Below, one piece after another: positions 35,473 through 45,056 of a stretch of DNA of 64,000 nt (its first letter is position 1; each line of letters opens with the position of its first letter). The notes beneath the pieces were generated by a model. The model worked only from the letters and a program-made list of their open reading frames with translations. It was not told the DNA's origin and did not search any database. The stretch is from Arthrobacter sp. PGP41 (GTDB lineage: Bacteria; Actinomycetota; Actinomycetes; Actinomycetales; Micrococcaceae), in assembly GCF_002953935.1 (NCBI RefSeq), contig NZ_CP026514.1, positions 1,426,001 through 1,490,000 of the forward strand. Direction: 5' to 3'. The position numbers and the translations under genes were made by a program.

Positions 35473-35488
35473 GTTACTCAATACTAAC
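35473..35488. promoter_or_regulatory. TetR operator 2 before mccB
   Basis: GTTACTCAATACTAAC, closest to the copy at 16198 (GTTACTCATCAGTAAC): 13 of 16 positions agree. It is 47 bp before the mccB start. Confidence 0.65.
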
Positions 35489-35534
35489 CGAGTTGGTTTT
35501 CGCCGACCGGCCCCAAGATGAACAGGATGCGTCA

Positions 35535-37142
35535 ATGGAGACCATTGCCACCCGGCTTGATCCCTCCAGCGGGACCTTCGCGGCAAACCGCGAAGCGCAG
35601 CTGGAACTGGCGGAGGACCTGCGGAAAAGGCTGGCGGACGCTGCGCTGGGCGGACCGGAGAAATCCCGGCAGCGCCACGTGGCCCGGGGGAAGCTGCTGC
35701 CTCGCGAGCGCATCGACCAGCTGCTCGATGACGGCAGTCCGTTCCTCGAAATCGCGCCGCTCGCCGCCAACGGAATGTACAACAACGAGGCTCCCGGCGC
35801 CGGCGTCATCGCCGGCATCGGGCTGGTCCACGGCCGCCACGTGCTGGTGATCTCGAACGATGCCACGGTCAAGGGCGGAACGTACTATCCGCTGACCGTC
35901 AAGAAACACCTGAGGGCCCAGGAGATCGCCCTTGAAAACCGGCTGCCCTGCATCTACCTGGTTGATTCCGGCGGCGCGTTCCTGCCAAAGCAGGACGAGG
36001 TCTTTCCGGACAAGGAGCACTTCGGCCGCATCTTCTATAACCAGGCGAGGCTGTCCGCGGCCAAGGTTCCCCAGATCGCCTCGGTGATGGGCTCCTGCAC
36101 CGCCGGCGGCGCCTATGTGCCGGCCATGAGCGATGAAACGGTGATCGTCCGGAACCAGGGCACCATCTTCCTAGGCGGGCCGCCGCTCGTGAAGGCCGCG
36201 ATCGGCGAGATTGTCACGCCGGAGGAGCTAGGCGGCGGAGAGGTCCACTCGAGGATCTCGGGTGTGACGGACCACCTGGCGGAAAACGACGAACACGCGC
36301 TGCAGATCATCCGGGACATCGTGTCCACCCTCCCGCCGCCGGCGCCGCCCGCCTGGGAGGTGGAGGCCGCCGTCGAACCGTCAGCAGACCCTGAGGGGCT
36401 GTACGGTGCCGTGCCCACGGACGTGAATGCCCCGTACGACGTCCATGAGGTGATCGCCCGGCTGGTGGACGGCAGCCGGTTCCATGAGTTCAAGAAGGAA
36501 TACGGCGCCACCCTGGTGACCGGTTTCGCCCGCCTGCACGGGCACCCGGTGGGCGTCGTGGCCAACAACGGCGTGCTCTTTAGCGAGTCGTCCCTCAAGG
36601 GCGCACACTTCATCGAACTCTGCGACCAGCGCGGCACCCCGCTGGTGTTCCTGCAGAACATCTCCGGCTTCATGGTGGGCAAGGATTCTGAACAGGGCGG
36701 CATCGCCAAGAACGGCGCCAAGATGGTGACGGCGGTAGCCACCGCCCGGGTGCCCAAACTGACGGTGGTCATCGGCGGTTCCTTCGGCGCCGGCAACTAC
36801 TCCATGTGCGGCCGTGCCTATTCCCCGAGGTTCCTGTGGATGTGGCCGGCAGCACGGATCTCGGTGATGGGCGGCAACCAGGCCTCAAGCGTGCTGGCCA
36901 CGGTGAAGCGCGACCAGTACGAGGCCGCTGGCCAGGCGTGGTCCGCCGAGGACGAGGAGGCATTCAAAGCGCCCATCCGGCAGCAGTACGAGGACCAGGG
37001 CAGCCCGTACTACTCCACCGCCCGCCTCTGGGATGACGGCGTGATTGATCCGGGCGATACGCGCACCGTGCTGGGCCTGGCGTTGGACGTCGTGTCCCGC
37101 ACGCCGCTGCCGGACACCTCCTTCGGCCTCTTCAGGATGTGA
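35535..37142 (+). CDS. mccB: Methylcrotonyl-CoA carboxylase, carboxyltransferase (beta) subunit
   Basis: 535 residues, typical of MCC beta. The two oxyanion-hole regions are [20 protein letters not shown] (about 185-205) and [20 protein letters not shown]. The end [20 protein letters not shown] is the MCC-type terminus. It carboxylates 3-methylcrotonyl-CoA from leucine with the biotin on MccA. ATG 35535 is used. The frame is open far upstream (to 34560) but that stretch is the reverse complement of the TetR gene. Confidence 0.92.
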   Translation: METIATRLDPSSGTFAANREAQLELAEDLRKRLADAALGGPEKSRQRHVARGKLLPRERIDQLLDDGSPFLEIAPLAANGMYNNEAPGAGVIAGIGLVHGRHVLVISNDATVKGGTYYPLTVKKHLRAQEIALENRLPCIYLVDSGGAFLPKQDEVFPDKEHFGRIFYNQARLSAAKVPQIASVMGSCTAGGAYVPAMSDETVIVRNQGTIFLGGPPLVKAAIGEIVTPEELGGGEVHSRISGVTDHLAENDEHALQIIRDIVSTLPPPAPPAWEVEAAVEPSADPEGLYGAVPTDVNAPYDVHEVIARLVDGSRFHEFKKEYGATLVTGFARLHGHPVGVVANNGVLFSESSLKGAHFIELCDQRGTPLVFLQNISGFMVGKDSEQGGIAKNGAKMVTAVATARVPKLTVVIGGSFGAGNYSMCGRAYSPRFLWMWPAARISVMGGNQASSVLATVKRDQYEAAGQAWSAEDEEAFKAPIRQQYEDQGSPYYSTARLWDDGVIDPGDTRTVLGLALDVVSRTPLPDTSFGLFRM

Positions 37143-37150
37143 GCCAGCAC

Positions 37151-39310
37151 ATGACCACCCCTTCCTTTACCGGCACCTCCACGGCAAGCAGGCCCATGTT
37201 CAGCACTGTCCTGGTGGCCAACCGCGGCGAGATCGCCTGCCGTGTGATCCGCACCCTCCGCGCCCTGGGCATCCGGGCGGTTGCGGTTTACAGCGATGCC
37301 GACGCCGGCGCGCGCCATGTGCGCGAGGCCGACACAGCCGTTCGGATCGGCCCCGCCGCGGCCACGGAGAGCTACCTGAAGATCGAGGCCATCATCGATG
37401 CGTGCCGCAGGTCCGGAGCGGAGGCGGTGCATCCGGGCTACGGCTTCCTGAGCGAGAACGCCGACTTTGCCCGCGCCCTGGACCGGGCCGGCATAACCTT
37501 CATTGGCCCCGGTGTTGATGCGCTGAACGTGATGGGGGACAAGATCCGCTCCAAGAACCACGTGGCCGGTTACGGCGTCCCCGTGGTGCCGGGAGTGGCG
37601 GAGCCCGGCATGACGGATGAGCAGCTGGTGCAGGCGGCCGGCGGCGTGGGGTTTCCGCTGCTGATCAAACCCTCCGCAGGCGGGGGCGGCAAGGGCATGC
37701 ACGTGGTGGAACGCCCGGCGGACCTCCCCGCGACGCTGGCTACCGCCCGGCGGGTGGCTGCCAGCGCGTTCGGCGACGATACCCTGTTCCTGGAACGCCT
37801 GGTATCAACCCCGCGGCACATCGAGGTGCAGGTGCTCGCGGACAACCATGGCAACGTCATACACCTGGGCGAGCGTGAATGTTCGCTGCAGCGGCGCCAC
37901 CAGAAGGTCATCGAGGAGGCGCCGTCGCCCTTGCTCGAAGCGCACCCGGAAGGCGCCGCCCTTCGCGCCCGCATCGGCGAGGCCGCCTGCAATGCCGCCC
38001 GCAGCGTTAACTACAGCGGTGCCGGGACCGTCGAATTCCTCGTTTCGGACGACGCGCCGGACCAGTTCTACTTCATGGAGATGAATACCAGGCTGCAGGT
38101 GGAGCATCCCGCCACCGAAATGGTCACCGGCATCGACCTCGTCGAATGGCAGGTGCGGATCGCCGCCGGCGGGGAACTCACCATCCGGCAGGCCGACGTC
38201 GAACTAAGCGGGCACGCGGTGGAAGCACGCGTCTACGCCGAGGTTCCCGAGAAAAACTTCCTGCCTTCCACCGGGACAGTGCTCCTCTTGGATGAACTGC
38301 CCGGGCAGGCGGCCGTCAGGGTGCGGGTGGATTCGTCCCTGGTGGAAGGACTGGAGGTATCGTCCAGCTACGACCCCATGATCTCCAAGGTGATCGCATG
38401 GGGCGAGGACCGTTCAGCTGCCCTGGACACCCTGGACGCGGCGCTCGCGGGCTACACGGCGCTTGGGCTGGACACCAACGTGGAATACCTGAGGTTGCTG
38501 ATCAATGATGCCGATGTCCGCGCGGGACGCCTGGACACGGGCCTGATTGAACGCAAACTGCCGCACCTCGCCTTCCGCCGCGTTGGCGAGGCCGAGCTGG
38601 CGGCGGCGGCGCTCTTCACCCTCCATGCGGAGGAACAGAACAACCCGCTGCCGCCCGGCGTCTGGCATGCCCGCAACGGCTGGCGCCTTGGCACGCCGGC
38701 GCCGCGCTGCGTCAGCCTGGGAACGCCCGACGGCGGCGTGGCCACGGTGCGGATCAGCGGCAGCAACGCGGCGGGCCCGATAGGGGACGGCGCTGTCCCG
38801 GAAGGCAGTGCCCTGGTGGCCGTGGGCGGCGGACCGCCCCGTCCGGCACGGCTGGAAATGATTTCCCCGCGAAGTGTTGCGCTGACGTTCAACGGGCGCA
38901 CCACCGCGTACGCCGTCGTGCCGGGATCTTCAGCGCTTTTCCTTGGCAGCGAGGGCTGGTCCTGCCGGCTGGAAGTCCTGACGCGTGAGACGCGGCTTAA
39001 GCGGGTACTTGCAGCGATACAGCGGGAGGAGGGTGCTGCCGACCCGGCGGTGCGCTCACCCATGCCGGGAACCGTGGTGTCCGTTCCGGTCACCGACGGT
39101 GCGGCTGTCACGGCAGGGCAGGTGCTGGTTTCGGTGGAGGCGATGAAGATGGAGCACCAGCTGCTGGCTCCGCTTGACGGGACGGTGCACCTCAGCATCC
39201 GGCCTGGAGACCTGGTTAAGGCGGACCAGGTCCTGGCCACGGTCCACCCCCGCACCGCAGGCACAGACACAGACACAGACACAGACTTACTCAACGGCGA
39301 AGGAGCCTAG
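37151..39310 (+). CDS. mccA: Biotin-dependent carboxylase alpha subunit (methylcrotonyl-CoA type)
   Basis: About 719 residues. Biotin carboxylase domain first (FSTVLVANRGEIACRVIRTL at about 17-36, ATP-binding loop SAGGGGKGMH, and EMNTRLQVEHPATEM), then a BT linker domain, and a biotinyl domain with the target Lys in VEAMKMEHQ near residue 659. Start: ATG 37151 or GTG 37139 overlapping the mccB stop. The tail contains an ACAGAC repeat giving TDTDTDTD. It may also serve other acyl-CoA carboxylations. Confidence 0.92.
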   Translation: MTTPSFTGTSTASRPMFSTVLVANRGEIACRVIRTLRALGIRAVAVYSDADAGARHVREADTAVRIGPAAATESYLKIEAIIDACRRSGAEAVHPGYGFLSENADFARALDRAGITFIGPGVDALNVMGDKIRSKNHVAGYGVPVVPGVAEPGMTDEQLVQAAGGVGFPLLIKPSAGGGGKGMHVVERPADLPATLATARRVAASAFGDDTLFLERLVSTPRHIEVQVLADNHGNVIHLGERECSLQRRHQKVIEEAPSPLLEAHPEGAALRARIGEAACNAARSVNYSGAGTVEFLVSDDAPDQFYFMEMNTRLQVEHPATEMVTGIDLVEWQVRIAAGGELTIRQADVELSGHAVEARVYAEVPEKNFLPSTGTVLLLDELPGQAAVRVRVDSSLVEGLEVSSSYDPMISKVIAWGEDRSAALDTLDAALAGYTALGLDTNVEYLRLLINDADVRAGRLDTGLIERKLPHLAFRRVGEAELAAAALFTLHAEEQNNPLPPGVWHARNGWRLGTPAPRCVSLGTPDGGVATVRISGSNAAGPIGDGAVPEGSALVAVGGGPPRPARLEMISPRSVALTFNGRTTAYAVVPGSSALFLGSEGWSCRLEVLTRETRLKRVLAAIQREEGAADPAVRSPMPGTVVSVPVTDGAAVTAGQVLVSVEAMKMEHQLLAPLDGTVHLSIRPGDLVKADQVLATVHPRTAGTDTDTDTDLLNGEGA
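39263..39286 (+). repeat. Four ACAGAC repeats at the mccA end
   Basis: Four exact copies of ACAGAC in frame, coding for Thr-Asp pairs after the biotinyl domain. Changes in copy number would keep the frame. Confidence 0.9.
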
Positions 39311-39312
39311 AC

Positions 39313-40488
39313 ATGGCAGGTTTTGAACTCAGCGAGGAATACCAGGAGCTCAGCGACACCGTCCGGGACTTCGCGGACACCGTGGTGGCACCCGTTTCCG
39401 CAAAGCACGACGAGGAGCACAGCTTCCCCTACGAGGTGGTCAAGCAGATGGGAGAGATGGGGCTGTTCGGACTGCCTTTCCCCGAGGAATTCGGCGGAAT
39501 GGGCGGCGACTATTTCGCCCTTGCCCTCGCCCTGGAGCAGTTGGGCCGGGTGGACCAGTCTGTTGCCATCACCCTCGAAGCGGGAGTGTCGCTGGGCGCC
39601 ATGCCCATCTACCGTTTCGGTACGGACGCGCAGAAGCAGGAGTGGCTGCCCATGCTGGCATCCGGCCAAGCGCTGGCAGGCTTCGGCCTGACCGAACCGG
39701 AGGCAGGATCGGACGCGGGCGGCACCAAGACCCACGCCCGGCGCGAGACTGCCGGCGGCACAACAGAGTGGGTGATCAACGGCAACAAGGAGTTCATCAC
39801 CAACTCCGGAACGGACATCACCCGCCTGGTCACCGTCACCGCCGTCACCGGCCGGAAGGAACGCGGCGACGGCTCGGTGCAGAAGGACATCTCCACCATC
39901 CTCGTGCCCACCGATACCCCGGGTTTCAAGGCTGAGAAACCCTACAACAAGGTGGGCTGGAACGCCTCGGACACGCATCCGCTGACCTTGAAGGATGTCC
40001 GCGTCCCGGAGGCCAACCTGCTGGGGGTGGAAGGGCGCGGCTATGCCAACTTCCTGTCCATCCTGGACGAGGGCCGCATCGCCATCGCGGCACTGGCCAC
40101 CGGCGCAGCGCAGGGCTGCGTGGACTTGTCGGTCAAGTACGCCAAGGAACGCAGCGCCTTCGGGCAAAACATCGGCAAGTACCAGGCCATTTCGTTCAAG
40201 ATCGCGCGGATGGAGGCGCGGGCCCACACCGCCCGCCTTGCCTACTACGACGCGGCGTTCCGCATGCTTGCCGGCAAGCCGTTCAAGACCCAGGCAGCCA
40301 TCGCTAAGATGGTCGCAGGCGAGGCGGCCATGGACAACGCGCGGGATGCCACCCAGGTATTCGGCGGCTATGGCTTCATCAACGAGTTCACCGTGGCACG
40401 GCACTACCGCGACTCCAAGATCCTTGAAGTGGGGGAGGGCACCACGGAGGTCCAGCTGATGCTGATCGCCCGCGAACTGGGACTGTAG
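39313..40488 (+). CDS. Acyl-CoA dehydrogenase (isovaleryl-CoA dehydrogenase-like)
   Basis: 391 residues. GFGLTEPEAGSDAGGTKTHA (about 119-138) is the FAD/acyl-CoA dehydrogenase signature, and QVFGGYGFINEFTVARHYRD closes the fold. It probably oxidises isovaleryl-CoA to 3-methylcrotonyl-CoA, the substrate of MCC, which fits the order of genes. M. tuberculosis FadE19 sits at the same place. Starts 2 bp after the mccA stop. Confidence 0.9.
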   Translation: MAGFELSEEYQELSDTVRDFADTVVAPVSAKHDEEHSFPYEVVKQMGEMGLFGLPFPEEFGGMGGDYFALALALEQLGRVDQSVAITLEAGVSLGAMPIYRFGTDAQKQEWLPMLASGQALAGFGLTEPEAGSDAGGTKTHARRETAGGTTEWVINGNKEFITNSGTDITRLVTVTAVTGRKERGDGSVQKDISTILVPTDTPGFKAEKPYNKVGWNASDTHPLTLKDVRVPEANLLGVEGRGYANFLSILDEGRIAIAALATGAAQGCVDLSVKYAKERSAFGQNIGKYQAISFKIARMEARAHTARLAYYDAAFRMLAGKPFKTQAAIAKMVAGEAAMDNARDATQVFGGYGFINEFTVARHYRDSKILEVGEGTTEVQLMLIARELGL

Positions 40489-40508
40489 CCGGCCTGAGAG
40501 GATCACCG

Positions 40509-41318
40509 ATGATTGACAAGGTTGTTGCCAGCGCTGACGAAGCCGTCGCGGACATACCGGACGGAGCGTCCCTGGCCGTGGGCGGATTCGGCCTCTGCGG
40601 TATCCCGGTGACCCTCATCGACGCGCTGCACCGGGCAGGAACAGCGGAACTGGAAACCGTCAGCAACAACTGCGGCGTGGACGACTGGGGGCTGGGCATC
40701 CTGCTCCGTGACGGCCGGATCCGCCGCACCATCAGCTCCTACGTGGGCGAAAACAAGGAGTTCGCCCGCCAGTACCTGGCCGGTGAACTCGAGGTGGTGC
40801 TCACCCCGCAGGGCACCCTGGCCGAGAAGCTCCGCGCCGGCGGCGCCGGCATCCCGGCGTTCTACACGAAGGCGGGGGTGGGCACGCAGGTGTCCGAAGG
40901 CGGGCTGCCGCAAAAGTACGACGCAGAGGGCGGGATTGCGATCGCGTCCGCGCCGAAGGAGGTGCGGTCCTTTGGCGGTGTGGACTACGTGCTGGAGGAG
41001 TCGTTGACCCCGGACTTCGGGCTGGTCCACGCCTGGAAAGGCGACCGGCATGGAAACCTGGTCTTCCACGCCACCGCCATGAACTTCAATCCGCTCTGCG
41101 CCATGGCCGGCAGGATCACCATCGCCGAGGTGGAGGAGCTGGTGGAGCCTGGCGAACTGGACCCGGAACACATCCACACTCCAGGGATCTTCGTCCAGCG
41201 GGTGGTGCTGGCCGCCAACGCGGAGAAACGCATTGAAAAACGTACCGTTGCCCTTCCCCGGCCGGGCAGCGGAACGTCCGGGATTGGCGCCGGCACCAAC
41301 CAGCAGGCAGGAGCATAG
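40509..41318 (+). CDS. scoA: 3-oxoacid CoA-transferase, subunit A
   Basis: 269 residues. Starts with [21 protein letters not shown] and [16 protein letters not shown], the CoA-binding glycine-rich loop of family I CoA-transferases. With subunit B it moves CoA from succinyl-CoA to acetoacetate (or to itaconate, as proposed for the M. tuberculosis pair). ATG 40509 after GAGAGGATC. Confidence 0.92.
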   Translation: MIDKVVASADEAVADIPDGASLAVGGFGLCGIPVTLIDALHRAGTAELETVSNNCGVDDWGLGILLRDGRIRRTISSYVGENKEFARQYLAGELEVVLTPQGTLAEKLRAGGAGIPAFYTKAGVGTQVSEGGLPQKYDAEGGIAIASAPKEVRSFGGVDYVLEESLTPDFGLVHAWKGDRHGNLVFHATAMNFNPLCAMAGRITIAEVEELVEPGELDPEHIHTPGIFVQRVVLAANAEKRIEKRTVALPRPGSGTSGIGAGTNQQAGA

Positions 41319-41320
41319 CC

Positions 41321-42088
41321 ATGGATCCCAACAGCCCCTACGCTCCACGGCCCGAAGGCGTCCGCCCCGAATACCGCCGGGCGGCAGTCCAACAGCACGC
41401 GGTCCAGGCAGACGGGACCGCCGCCAAAGGCTGGACCCGCAATGAACTCGCCGCCCGCGTGGCGAAGGAGCTCAGCAACGGCCAGTACGTCAACCTGGGC
41501 ATCGGCATGCCAACCCTCATTCCCAACTACATTCCCGACGGCGTGGAAGTGGTGCTCCACTCCGAAAACGGGATCCTCGGCGTCGGGCCCTATCCCGCGG
41601 AGGATGCGGTTGATCCCGACCTGATCAACGCCGGCAAGGAAACTGTCACGGTCAACAAGGGTGCCGCTTTCTTCGACTCGGCTTCTTCCTTTGGAATGAT
41701 CCGCGGGGGCCATGTGGACGTGGCAGTCCTGGGCGCCATGGAAGTTGCGGCCAACGGTGACCTGGCCAACTGGATGATCCCGGGCAAGATGGTCAAGGGC
41801 ATGGGCGGCGCCATGGACCTGGTCTTCGGCGCCAAGAAGGTCATCGTGATGATGGAGCACGTGGACCGGAACGGGAATCCCAAGATTGTCAGGCGGTGCA
41901 CCCTGCCGCTGACCGGCAAGGGCTGCGTGGACCGGATCATTACGGACCTTGCGGTCATCGACGTTGTTGCGGACGAGTCCGGGTCCAGGCTGATACTGCG
42001 CGAATTGGCGCCAAACGTCTCCGTGGAGGACGTGGCCGCCGCCACCGGGGCGGACCTCTTCGAGGAAGACCGGGAACTGACGGTATGA
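41321..42088 (+). CDS. scoB: 3-oxoacid CoA-transferase, subunit B
   Basis: 255 residues. The active-site Glu is Glu82 in [12 protein letters not shown]. It is preceded by [15 protein letters not shown]. The first 35 residues extend beyond the core family. Starts 2 bp after scoA. Overlaps the next gene by ATGA. Confidence 0.92.
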   Translation: MDPNSPYAPRPEGVRPEYRRAAVQQHAVQADGTAAKGWTRNELAARVAKELSNGQYVNLGIGMPTLIPNYIPDGVEVVLHSENGILGVGPYPAEDAVDPDLINAGKETVTVNKGAAFFDSASSFGMIRGGHVDVAVLGAMEVAANGDLANWMIPGKMVKGMGGAMDLVFGAKKVIVMMEHVDRNGNPKIVRRCTLPLTGKGCVDRIITDLAVIDVVADESGSRLILRELAPNVSVEDVAAATGADLFEEDRELTV

Positions 42089-42630
42089 GCGGGGGAGACA
42101 AGCAGGACGTCGGCGGCGAGCCGCTCGTCATTGAGCAGCGCGGGCTGTACTTCGAGGAGCTGCAGGAGGGCGTCACCTACGCCCACCGTCCCGGCCGCAC
42201 GGTGACGGAGGCCGACAATGTCCTGTTCACCACGCTGACGATGAACACCCAGGCGCTGCACCTGGATGCCGCCTGGAGCGCGGGTCAGCCCTTCGGCCAG
42301 CGGCTGGTGAACTCGATGTTCACCCTGGCCACCATGGTGGGGCAGTCCGTCTCTCAGCTGACCCAGGGCACCATTATCGCCCAGCTGGGCCTGGCCGATG
42401 TCTCGTTCCCGCATCCGCTCTTCCATGGCGACACCCTCTACACCGAGACGGTGATCAGCGGAAAGCGGCTCTCGGGTTCCCGGCCGGGCCAGGGAATCGT
42501 CACCATGGAGCACACCGGCCGCAACCAGGACGGGACGGTGGTGGCCCTGGCCACCCGAAGCTGCCTGATGTGGACCCGCGAGGCCCATGCCAAGCGGCAG
42601 GACCACGGACAGGAGACAATGCAGTCATGA
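42085..42630 (+). CDS. MaoC-like hydratase
   Basis: 181 residues. Hot-dog fold with the pattern [20 protein letters not shown], and the typical [20 protein letters not shown] near the end. The homologue Rv2499c in M. tuberculosis hydrates itaconyl-CoA (and related methylglutaconyl-CoA). So it may carry the hydration step of leucine breakdown here, since no crotonase gene is in the cluster. ATG 42085 overlaps the scoB stop. Confidence 0.85.
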   Translation: MSGGDKQDVGGEPLVIEQRGLYFEELQEGVTYAHRPGRTVTEADNVLFTTLTMNTQALHLDAAWSAGQPFGQRLVNSMFTLATMVGQSVSQLTQGTIIAQLGLADVSFPHPLFHGDTLYTETVISGKRLSGSRPGQGIVTMEHTGRNQDGTVVALATRSCLMWTREAHAKRQDHGQETMQS

Positions 42631-43466
42631 CTTTTGTGATGGGCCCCGCCCTGCTCTTCTGCCCTGCCGACCGGCCGGAGCGCTACCAGAAGGCGGCCGC
42701 CAGGGCTGATGCCGTCATCCTGGACCTCGAAGATGCGGTGGCGCCGGCGGATAAGCAGCGCGCCCGCGGTGCCATCCTCGCCCAGCTGGGGACCACCGGC
42801 GTGGAACCGGAGCTTGAACCCAGCTGCACCATCGTGCGCGTCAACCCGGCAGGCACGGAGGAGTTCGAGAAGGACCTGCACTGCCTGGCCCACACCCCCT
42901 ACCGGACAATCATGCTGGCCAAGGCGGAAACCGCGCAGCAGCTCGAAGCCCTTGACGGATACCAGGTGATCGCGCTGTGTGAAACGGCCCTGGGGGTCCT
43001 GAACGCCCCCGCCATTGCAGCCGCCCCCAACGTGGTGGGCCTGATGTGGGGGGCGGAGGACCTGCTGGCATCGCTGGGCGGTACGTCCAGCAGGAAGGCC
43101 GACGGCGGCTACCGGGCCGTGGCGATGCACGCCCGTTCCGCCGTGCTGCTGGCTGCGCGCGCCTGCGGCAAGGAGGCGGTGGATGCGGTTTACACGGACA
43201 TCCCGGACCTTTCCGGGCTGGAGGAGGAAGCGGCTGACGCCGTGGCCTCCGGCTTCAGCTCCAAAGCGTGCATCCATCCGAGCCAGGCAGCCGTGGTCCG
43301 GGCCGCCTTCGCGCCGTCCGACGCTGAGGTGGCGGCGGCTGAAGCCCTCCTGGAGGCCGCTGAGTCAGCGGGGTCAGGAGTGTTCAAGTACCAGGGGAAG
43401 ATGATCGACGGGCCCCTCCTCAAGCACGCCCAGGAAATCATCCGCCGCGCCCAGGCCGTGGGCTAG
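42627..43466 (+). CDS. CitE-like CoA-ester lyase ((R)-HMG-CoA / citramalyl-CoA lyase type)
   Basis: 279 residues. HpcH/HpaI aldolase fold with LFCPADRPER near the start, the substrate/metal acid pair in AVILDLEDAVAP (about 29-40), and GLMWGAEDLLASLGG (about 131-145). The homologue Rv2498c was shown to cleave (R)-HMG-CoA and (S)-citramalyl-CoA, linking leucine and itaconate breakdown. It replaces the usual HMG-CoA lyase, absent here. ATG 42627 overlaps the MaoC stop. It is the last gene of the operon. Confidence 0.85.
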   Translation: MTFVMGPALLFCPADRPERYQKAAARADAVILDLEDAVAPADKQRARGAILAQLGTTGVEPELEPSCTIVRVNPAGTEEFEKDLHCLAHTPYRTIMLAKAETAQQLEALDGYQVIALCETALGVLNAPAIAAAPNVVGLMWGAEDLLASLGGTSSRKADGGYRAVAMHARSAVLLAARACGKEAVDAVYTDIPDLSGLEEEAADAVASGFSSKACIHPSQAAVVRAAFAPSDAEVAAAEALLEAAESAGSGVFKYQGKMIDGPLLKHAQEIIRRAQAVG

Positions 43467-43477
43467 CTGGTCCGCCC

Positions 43478-44956
43478 TCATCCCGGCTGCCCCTGCGACC
43501 GCCGCAATGACAGCGGGGGGATCGGCTCGTACAGCAGCCGCCGCACCCACCGGTTCCCGGTCTCCCGGAACTCCTTGCGGCTTGCGAACCGGTAGTGGTA
43601 GCTGCGCACGCGCACCCAACGCGGCGGCGCGCCGTCGAACGGGTCATGGCGGAGGAGCCGCAGCGTTTGCCTGTCCGCCTCCAGGAGCTTGCCCAGGAAA
43701 GCGTAGAACCACTCCTCATGGACCGTCCTTAGCGGCAGGAACCACATCAGCCAGTCCAGGCGGAGGTGGTAGGGCGCCCATTGCCGGGGGAGCCTCCCGA
43801 GGTCACCCGGCTTGCCCTTGAAACCGTACTCGCGCCACTCGGAGGAGTTGTCCGGGTCCTCGTCGAGGGTGCCCTCCACCACGATTTCAATCCGTTGCCT
43901 GGTGACCGTGCCGAACGCGCCGTAGGTATTGACCAGCTGCCACCGGTTGAAACTGGCATTCATCAGTTGCCGGCGGGAGAAGAGGTTGCGCAGCGGCCAG
44001 TAACTGAGCACAACCAGCAGCAGCGTGGCAGCCAGCGTAATGGCCAGCCACCAGAGCGGCGTCTCCCGGTCCACGCCCGGCGCTCCGTGCCAGTCCACCG
44101 GAATGGCCGGCAGGACGGCGTGGGCAACCGGATCACTCACGGCGGCGAAGGCCAGCACAATGGCAATCCAGTTCAGCCACGCGAAGTTGCCTGTGGCCAC
44201 CAGCCAGAGCTGGGTTGCGATGACAATGCCTGCCGCGACGCTGGCAACGGGCTGCGGAGCAAACAGGAAGAACGGCACCACCAGCTGGGCGAAGTGGTTG
44301 CCCAGCACTTCCACCTTGTGCAGCGGCTTGGGCAGCAGGTGCGCCTGCCGGCTGAGCGGACCCGGCATGGGCTGCGTCTCGTGGTGGTAGTAGAGGGCAG
44401 TCAGGTCACGCCATTCCCGGCCGCCGCGGATCTTGATCATCCCGGCACCGAACTCCAGCCGGAACACCAGCCACACGATCAGGATCAGGATGGTGCGGGG
44501 CGGGTCTGTCTGGTCCGAGCCCAGGAAGGCCACCGTGAAGCCCGCCTCCAGGAGCAGCATCTCCCACCCGAACCCATAGAAGGTCTGGCCCACGTTCACG
44601 ATGGACATGTACAGCAGCCACAGGATAAGGAACGCTATCAGCGGAACCCACGGCGGGCCCTGCTGCGGGATGCCGGCCACGAGCAGCGCCGACACCAGCA
44701 GCCCTGCGGCGCACACCCAGCGCAGCAGCCGGTCCGAATACCGCCAACGGAACAGGGTGGGCCGGCGCAGGCGGCTGAAGCCGGAGAGGTATTCGGGGGC
44801 CGGGAGAAGGCCTCGTTCGCCCAGCAGCGCCGGGAACTGGTTCAGCGAGGACAGGAACGCAACGAAATACAGTGCCGCCACGCCGCGCTGCAGCACCTGC
44901 CGGGCGAATTCGTATTCCGGCGCATCAAACCAGGAGAGCCAGTCCACGCAGTCCAC
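43478..44956 (-). CDS. Lipase maturation factor-like membrane protein
   Basis: 492 residues with about nine membrane segments. Features of the LMF family: SLNQFPALLGERGLLPAPEY near the N-terminus, a central RLEFGAGMIKIRGGREWRDL and LTALYYHHETQPMPGP, and a C-terminal soluble domain with EWREYGFKGKPGD and RLDWLMWFLP. In vertebrates LMF1 acts on lipases in the ER; the bacterial role is unknown. GTG 44956 is chosen; GTG 44947 is possible. It is convergent with the citE-like gene. Confidence 0.88.
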   Translation of the reverse strand: MDCVDWLSWFDAPEYEFARQVLQRGVAALYFVAFLSSLNQFPALLGERGLLPAPEYLSGFSRLRRPTLFRWRYSDRLLRWVCAAGLLVSALLVAGIPQQGPPWVPLIAFLILWLLYMSIVNVGQTFYGFGWEMLLLEAGFTVAFLGSDQTDPPRTILILIVWLVFRLEFGAGMIKIRGGREWRDLTALYYHHETQPMPGPLSRQAHLLPKPLHKVEVLGNHFAQLVVPFFLFAPQPVASVAAGIVIATQLWLVATGNFAWLNWIAIVLAFAAVSDPVAHAVLPAIPVDWHGAPGVDRETPLWWLAITLAATLLLVVLSYWPLRNLFSRRQLMNASFNRWQLVNTYGAFGTVTRQRIEIVVEGTLDEDPDNSSEWREYGFKGKPGDLGRLPRQWAPYHLRLDWLMWFLPLRTVHEEWFYAFLGKLLEADRQTLRLLRHDPFDGAPPRWVRVRSYHYRFASRKEFRETGNRWVRRLLYEPIPPLSLRRSQGQPG

Positions 44957-45056
44957 GTTACGCCCGCTCCCAACAGTGCTGCCACCGGGGCAAGGGGATG
45001 TGTACCTCCGTTGGGGGCTGCGGTTGTCCGGCAGTGCGGTGCGGGATACTTAAGCA

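Noticed and set aside
34560-35534. 860-residue open frame running through the TetR region into mccB
   Set aside because: The first 325 codons are the opposite strand of the TetR gene and the operator region. MCC beta homology starts only after ATG 35535.
39263-39286. Phase-variable repeat switching mccA on and off
   Set aside because: The unit is 6 bp, so changes in copy number keep the frame and would not switch expression.
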